Source: Phoronis ovalis (taxonomy: Eukaryota; Phoronida; Phoronidae). From it: DNA of 10,563 bases. The stretch is from contig JAOXYB010062378.1 of assembly GCA_028565635.1 (NCBI GenBank), positions 1 through 10,563 of the forward strand, read 5' to 3'. Below are positions 8,077-10,563 of the stretch, piece after piece. The notes under the pieces were generated by a model. The model was not told where the DNA came from, made no database searches, and was given only the letters and a program-made list of their open reading frames with translations. The stretch's first letter is position 1, and the number at the start of each line of letters is the position of its first letter. The translations under genes and the position numbers were made by a program.

Positions 8077-8084
8077 TGTAAATA
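8077..8084 (+). promoter_or_regulatory. Pumilio-type element 3
   Basis: A third exact TGTAAATA, 3 nt after the AATAAA. It would be in the mRNA only if cleavage falls beyond about 8085 or if the distal signal is used. Confidence 0.35.
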
Positions 8085-8525
8085 TATACATCTTACTATT
8101 TACTAGATTTAACTTAATATATTATCAAACTGTGATTTCATCTGATCTGTTGTTTTTTGTTTGCTATGTCAGTATCAATAATATATTTGTAAAAATCTAT
8201 TCATTAATTTTGAAATATATAATGACTTATTGGAGACAAGTAGTGATATATTGTTTTAGTATTTTTAGGCTCTCTATACAGTTCAATGTGTTCAATTCCA
8301 TTTTTCATTATCAAAACAGAATTGTCAAAATTGCATAATTCATTCTGAAGTTAGTCATAAGAAAAAAACGTATAGTTCTGGTAACAGATCGACCCTAATT
8401 TTAACTCCCAACTACAAAATTATTTGCCAGAAAAAAAATGTGTTTTTTCAGTACAAAAACATGCATGGAAATTATATTCTTGATTTTCCACTTTATACAT
8501 GTTTATATCATTTTTAAGAATATTC

Positions 8526-8531
8526 AATAAA
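8526..8531 (+). terminator. Alternative distal AATAAA
   Basis: A canonical hexamer lying in the loop of an imperfect inverted repeat (about 8469-8501 and 8545-8571). It would extend the 3' UTR to roughly 1.17 kb. Low confidence. Confidence 0.3.
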
Positions 8532-9491
8532 CCTTTCGTGCTATCATGATGAAGTGGAAATCCGATATTATTTGGTCAAATAAGGCACCGCTGTGTATGC
8601 ATGCCAGTATGACGCACTGCATCTTAGTCTATCTGAAATGCTTTTAGTATATATATACAGCAAATTTGTTAAAGACATTAAAAAGCAACAAACAAGTGCA
8701 AATAAACCATACATCTGTGTTTAGCAAATAATTTACTAACTCCTAGGAAATTATTATTATAGCTAAAATAGATAAATATTAAGGACAATTCATGTGTTTA
8801 GATTTGTAGCATGAAGTATATAATTTAGATGATGCTTTTAACTCGACTCAGAAATATGATATACCTGTGAGTATGATTCCATATTAACACTGGTATAAAA
8901 GATGGATGAAGGAAACTATGTGAATAATAACGGAACATTTTTGTTATCTAAATGTCCGGCTAAAGGTATGATACGCATTTTAATTTGGGTTACTTTCATT
9001 ATTTTATTTTCTCATTTATACATTTATAAACACAGGCCCACAGAGTATTTAACAAAAATATTTTCAACTGGCATTTACAGTTTCAATTTGTGACAGTCTT
9101 TTCAATATAAAAAGTATTATACATCTTGTTAAATTATTCGGCTATTCACTGTCCTGTGTTTTCATCATCCTCACAAATCCCCTTTTACTATCATTTCTCA
9201 ATGTCCTTGTAATATTTACATGCCATTAATATATAATATTCTGTTTCAATAACATTTGAAGTTGAATTTAAGCATCTGTTCCCATCTGTCTCCCTAAATT
9301 GAATTTTTAACCTGTGATTGCTACATTTAAATTTCGCCACGGCAATTTGCAGTATCTAGTTCTGACTTAAATAATTTATAGCACTCTAATTTTTCAATTG
9401 CACCCAGTGCACACCTCCATTCTGCTACATTTATAAACGTAGCTTTTAGTAATAAATAATTGGAACCCTTGTCTAGTGAGAGATACAAATT

Positions 9492-9498
9492 TATAAAA
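9492..9498 (+). promoter_or_regulatory. Possible TATA box of the second gene
   Basis: TATAAAA lies 97 nt upstream of the ATG at 9595, which would put transcription start near 9520-9530. An alternative is that TTTTCCAG (ending 9541) is a splice acceptor of a 5' UTR exon and the true promoter is farther upstream. The sequence does not decide. Confidence 0.25.
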
Positions 9499-9594
9499 AA
9501 TATTTAATTTGTCTCTATATTGTTATTCTTGTGTTTTCCAGTTATCTTTCGTATGACTTTCGGTCAGAGATTATCTTTCAAATTGCGATAAAAT

Positions 9595-9880
9595 ATGCCA
9601 TTACACATAATTGTCAGTGCCAATTTCCTTGTCACCACATTCCTCGCCATCAGTTCTAGCGTACACTGCTCAAACATTACTACTGAAGCGAATACAACAT
9701 CTGCAAGTATTACAACCAATGCGACATTGACGACAACGGGAACTGGGATAACTGACACAGCATTGACAACGACTAGATTTGAAATAACATCCACGTCGTA
9801 TGAAGCAACTACCGATACTGGTGGATTAACTGGAGGTACCAGTGGGGTTGTTACGACAACGCAAACTGTTGCAACAACTG
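9595..9880 (+). CDS. Secreted or membrane mucin-like protein, first coding exon (signal peptide and Thr-rich stalk)
   Basis: The ATG at 9595 has A at -3. Residues 1-25 form a signal peptide: a hydrophobic core (I-I-V-S-A-N-F-L-V-T-T-F-L-A-I) followed by S-S-S-V-H-C, with likely cleavage after Cys25 or nearby. The rest is dominated by Thr with Ser, Ala and Gly. It has sequons N-I-T, N-T-T and N-A-T, and many Thr suited to mucin-type O-glycosylation. The exon ends in phase 1 at donor GTAGGT (9881). The open frame runs only three codons past the donor, which supports splicing there. Mucin-like or adhesion-receptor stalks look like this, but the family cannot be named from this exon. The opposite strand is also open for 126 codons, an effect of the biased composition. 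Confidence 0.65.
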
Positions 9881-10420
9881 GTAGGTATTGAATCCCGTAT
9901 TGTACATAGATGGCCAAAAAAGTGATCAATGAAACGCCAGACATGCCATTTTGGGCGGTAACTTTTAATCTCGCTTCGATACAAAAACATATCCATATCT
10001 CGTTTTTAATGTATCAAATTGATTTTTTTATACGGGAACTTACATAATGTTGAATATAGCTGGGTTAATCAAATACTTTGAAACAGCTATACAGATTTAA
10101 TCAGAAAGAACGATGTAAAGATATGAAGCATGCTTTAGATGTGCCAACAATACTGTGTGAATAGTTATCATGTCCAACATGCGTAACTTCATGCTAAGCT
10201 TTAGATATCACATGTAAAAATAAGAATACAACGAGATGTTGCAGTCTCTAGATAAATAATGTGTAGCTTTTTGCAAAAAAATATTTGCTTTGATTATATT
10301 TAACATTTAGAAGGAGCATAACAATAAACGCTAACAAAAAAAATGAAGTACCAGAGATGCACGATTGATTCCTACAGTGACTACCAGTCTATTAGAATCA
10401 CTTTTTTTTTTTAATTTTAG
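9881..10420 (+). other. Intron of the second gene, no recognisable element
   Basis: A 540-bp GT-AG intron. The acceptor is preceded by a long T-tract (10402-10412) and TTTTAG. No clear element inside; a stretch near 9940-10030 looks like moderately unique sequence or an unclassified repeat. Confidence 0.55.
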
Positions 10421-10459
10421 CTGTTCCTGGATTGGTTATAGGAAATGTGACATTGACAT
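10421..10459 (+). CDS. Second coding exon of the mucin-like gene (possible start of an Ig-like domain)
   Basis: A strong acceptor ends at 10420 and donor GTAAGT starts at 10460. The 39-bp exon is phase 1 at both ends and joins the first exon in frame. It reads A-V-P-G-L-V-I-G-N-V-T-L-T, ending inside a codon that starts with T. G-x-V-T-L-T-[C] is the usual B-strand of an immunoglobulin-like domain, and the split T-codon could encode that Cys. N-V-T is another sequon. If the donor is not used, the frame continues to a stop at 10549-10551. Only 13 codons are visible, so the Ig call is tentative. Confidence 0.45.
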
Positions 10460-10563
10460 GTAAGTTACTTTATAATGGACATAATATATGGCAAGCGAGA
10501 AGGGACCACCCCTATTATTACACGTTTTGCTTGACATTTGCTGTTATTTAGTAACAAGCGGGA

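Larger units (their letters stand above)
7377..8090 (+). other. Probable 3' UTR of the FN3/thioredoxin-like gene
   Basis: AT-rich and stop-dense, directly after the TAG. AATAAA at 8069-8074 is the first good polyadenylation hexamer. A second lies at 8526-8531 and could serve a longer isoform. The interval holds three UGUAAAUA elements and a small hairpin. The end coordinate is approximate because no transcript data are available. Confidence 0.55.
8091..9540. other. Intergenic, no convincing gene
   Basis: AT-rich sequence with small open frames only. A 63-codon frame at 8902-9093 has a hydrophobic segment but no supporting context. I see no RNA gene and no transposon beyond a weak inverted repeat around 8469-8571. 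Confidence 0.6.

Noticed and set aside
8902-9093. 63-codon frame with a hydrophobic segment, TATAAAA at 8894-8900 just upstream, and a donor-like GTATGA at 8967
   Set aside because: The TATA sequence is only 2 nt from the ATG, too close to be its promoter. There is no homology pattern and no downstream partner exon, so chance in AT-rich DNA is likelier.
9564-9944. 126-codon open frame on the minus strand
   Set aside because: It is antisense to the Thr-rich exon. ACN codons read as Val-rich (NGT) on the other strand, giving an open but compositionally trivial frame. The plus strand has a signal peptide and a usable donor instead.

Overview
The window is AT-rich animal genomic DNA. It holds short coding exons bounded by consistent GT-AG introns, a long AT-rich 3' flank, and decayed transposon copies. 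Nothing points to bacteria, CRISPR or a virus. An invertebrate fits best (introns of roughly 170-1700 bp, a LINE remnant, foldback MITEs), and a lophotrochozoan or bivalve-like genome is a reasonable guess. The species cannot be fixed from the sequence alone.

Positions 1-7376 carry the 3' part of one plus-strand gene. I reconstructed twelve consecutive exons: 171-351, 569-742, 1204-1329, 1572-1726, 2216-2376, 2867-3003, 3359-3516, 3778-4051, 4336-4513, 6236-6334, 6502-6645 and 7036-7376. All junctions keep frame and give a 708-residue C-terminal fragment ending at TAG 7374-7376. Its order is FN3-like, FN3-like, coiled-coil linker, FN3-like, a thioredoxin-fold domain with a CxxS active site and an intact cis-Pro loop, a four-cysteine cluster, and a basic Ser/Arg-rich tail with four R-P-x-S motifs. 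I recognise the domains but not a named gene. The cytosolic look and the tail suggest a scaffold or redox-sensing adaptor (inference).

The introns hold three mobile-element relics: the C-terminal end of a LINE reverse transcriptase (818-972), a 145-bp Tc1/mariner-type MITE with perfect 27-bp inverted arms and a TA duplication (2006-2150), and a 647-bp foldback element bounded by TTAA (5379-6025).

Positions 7377 to about 8100 are the likely 3' UTR, with three exact Pumilio-type UGUAAAUA sites and an AATAAA signal. The stretch from 8100 to 9540 shows no convincing gene. From 9595 a second plus-strand gene starts: a signal peptide, a Thr-rich mucin-like stalk with N-glycosylation sequons, and a second exon ending in an Ig-like strand. 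It runs off the window. The two genes share only strand and neighbourhood; no functional link is visible.
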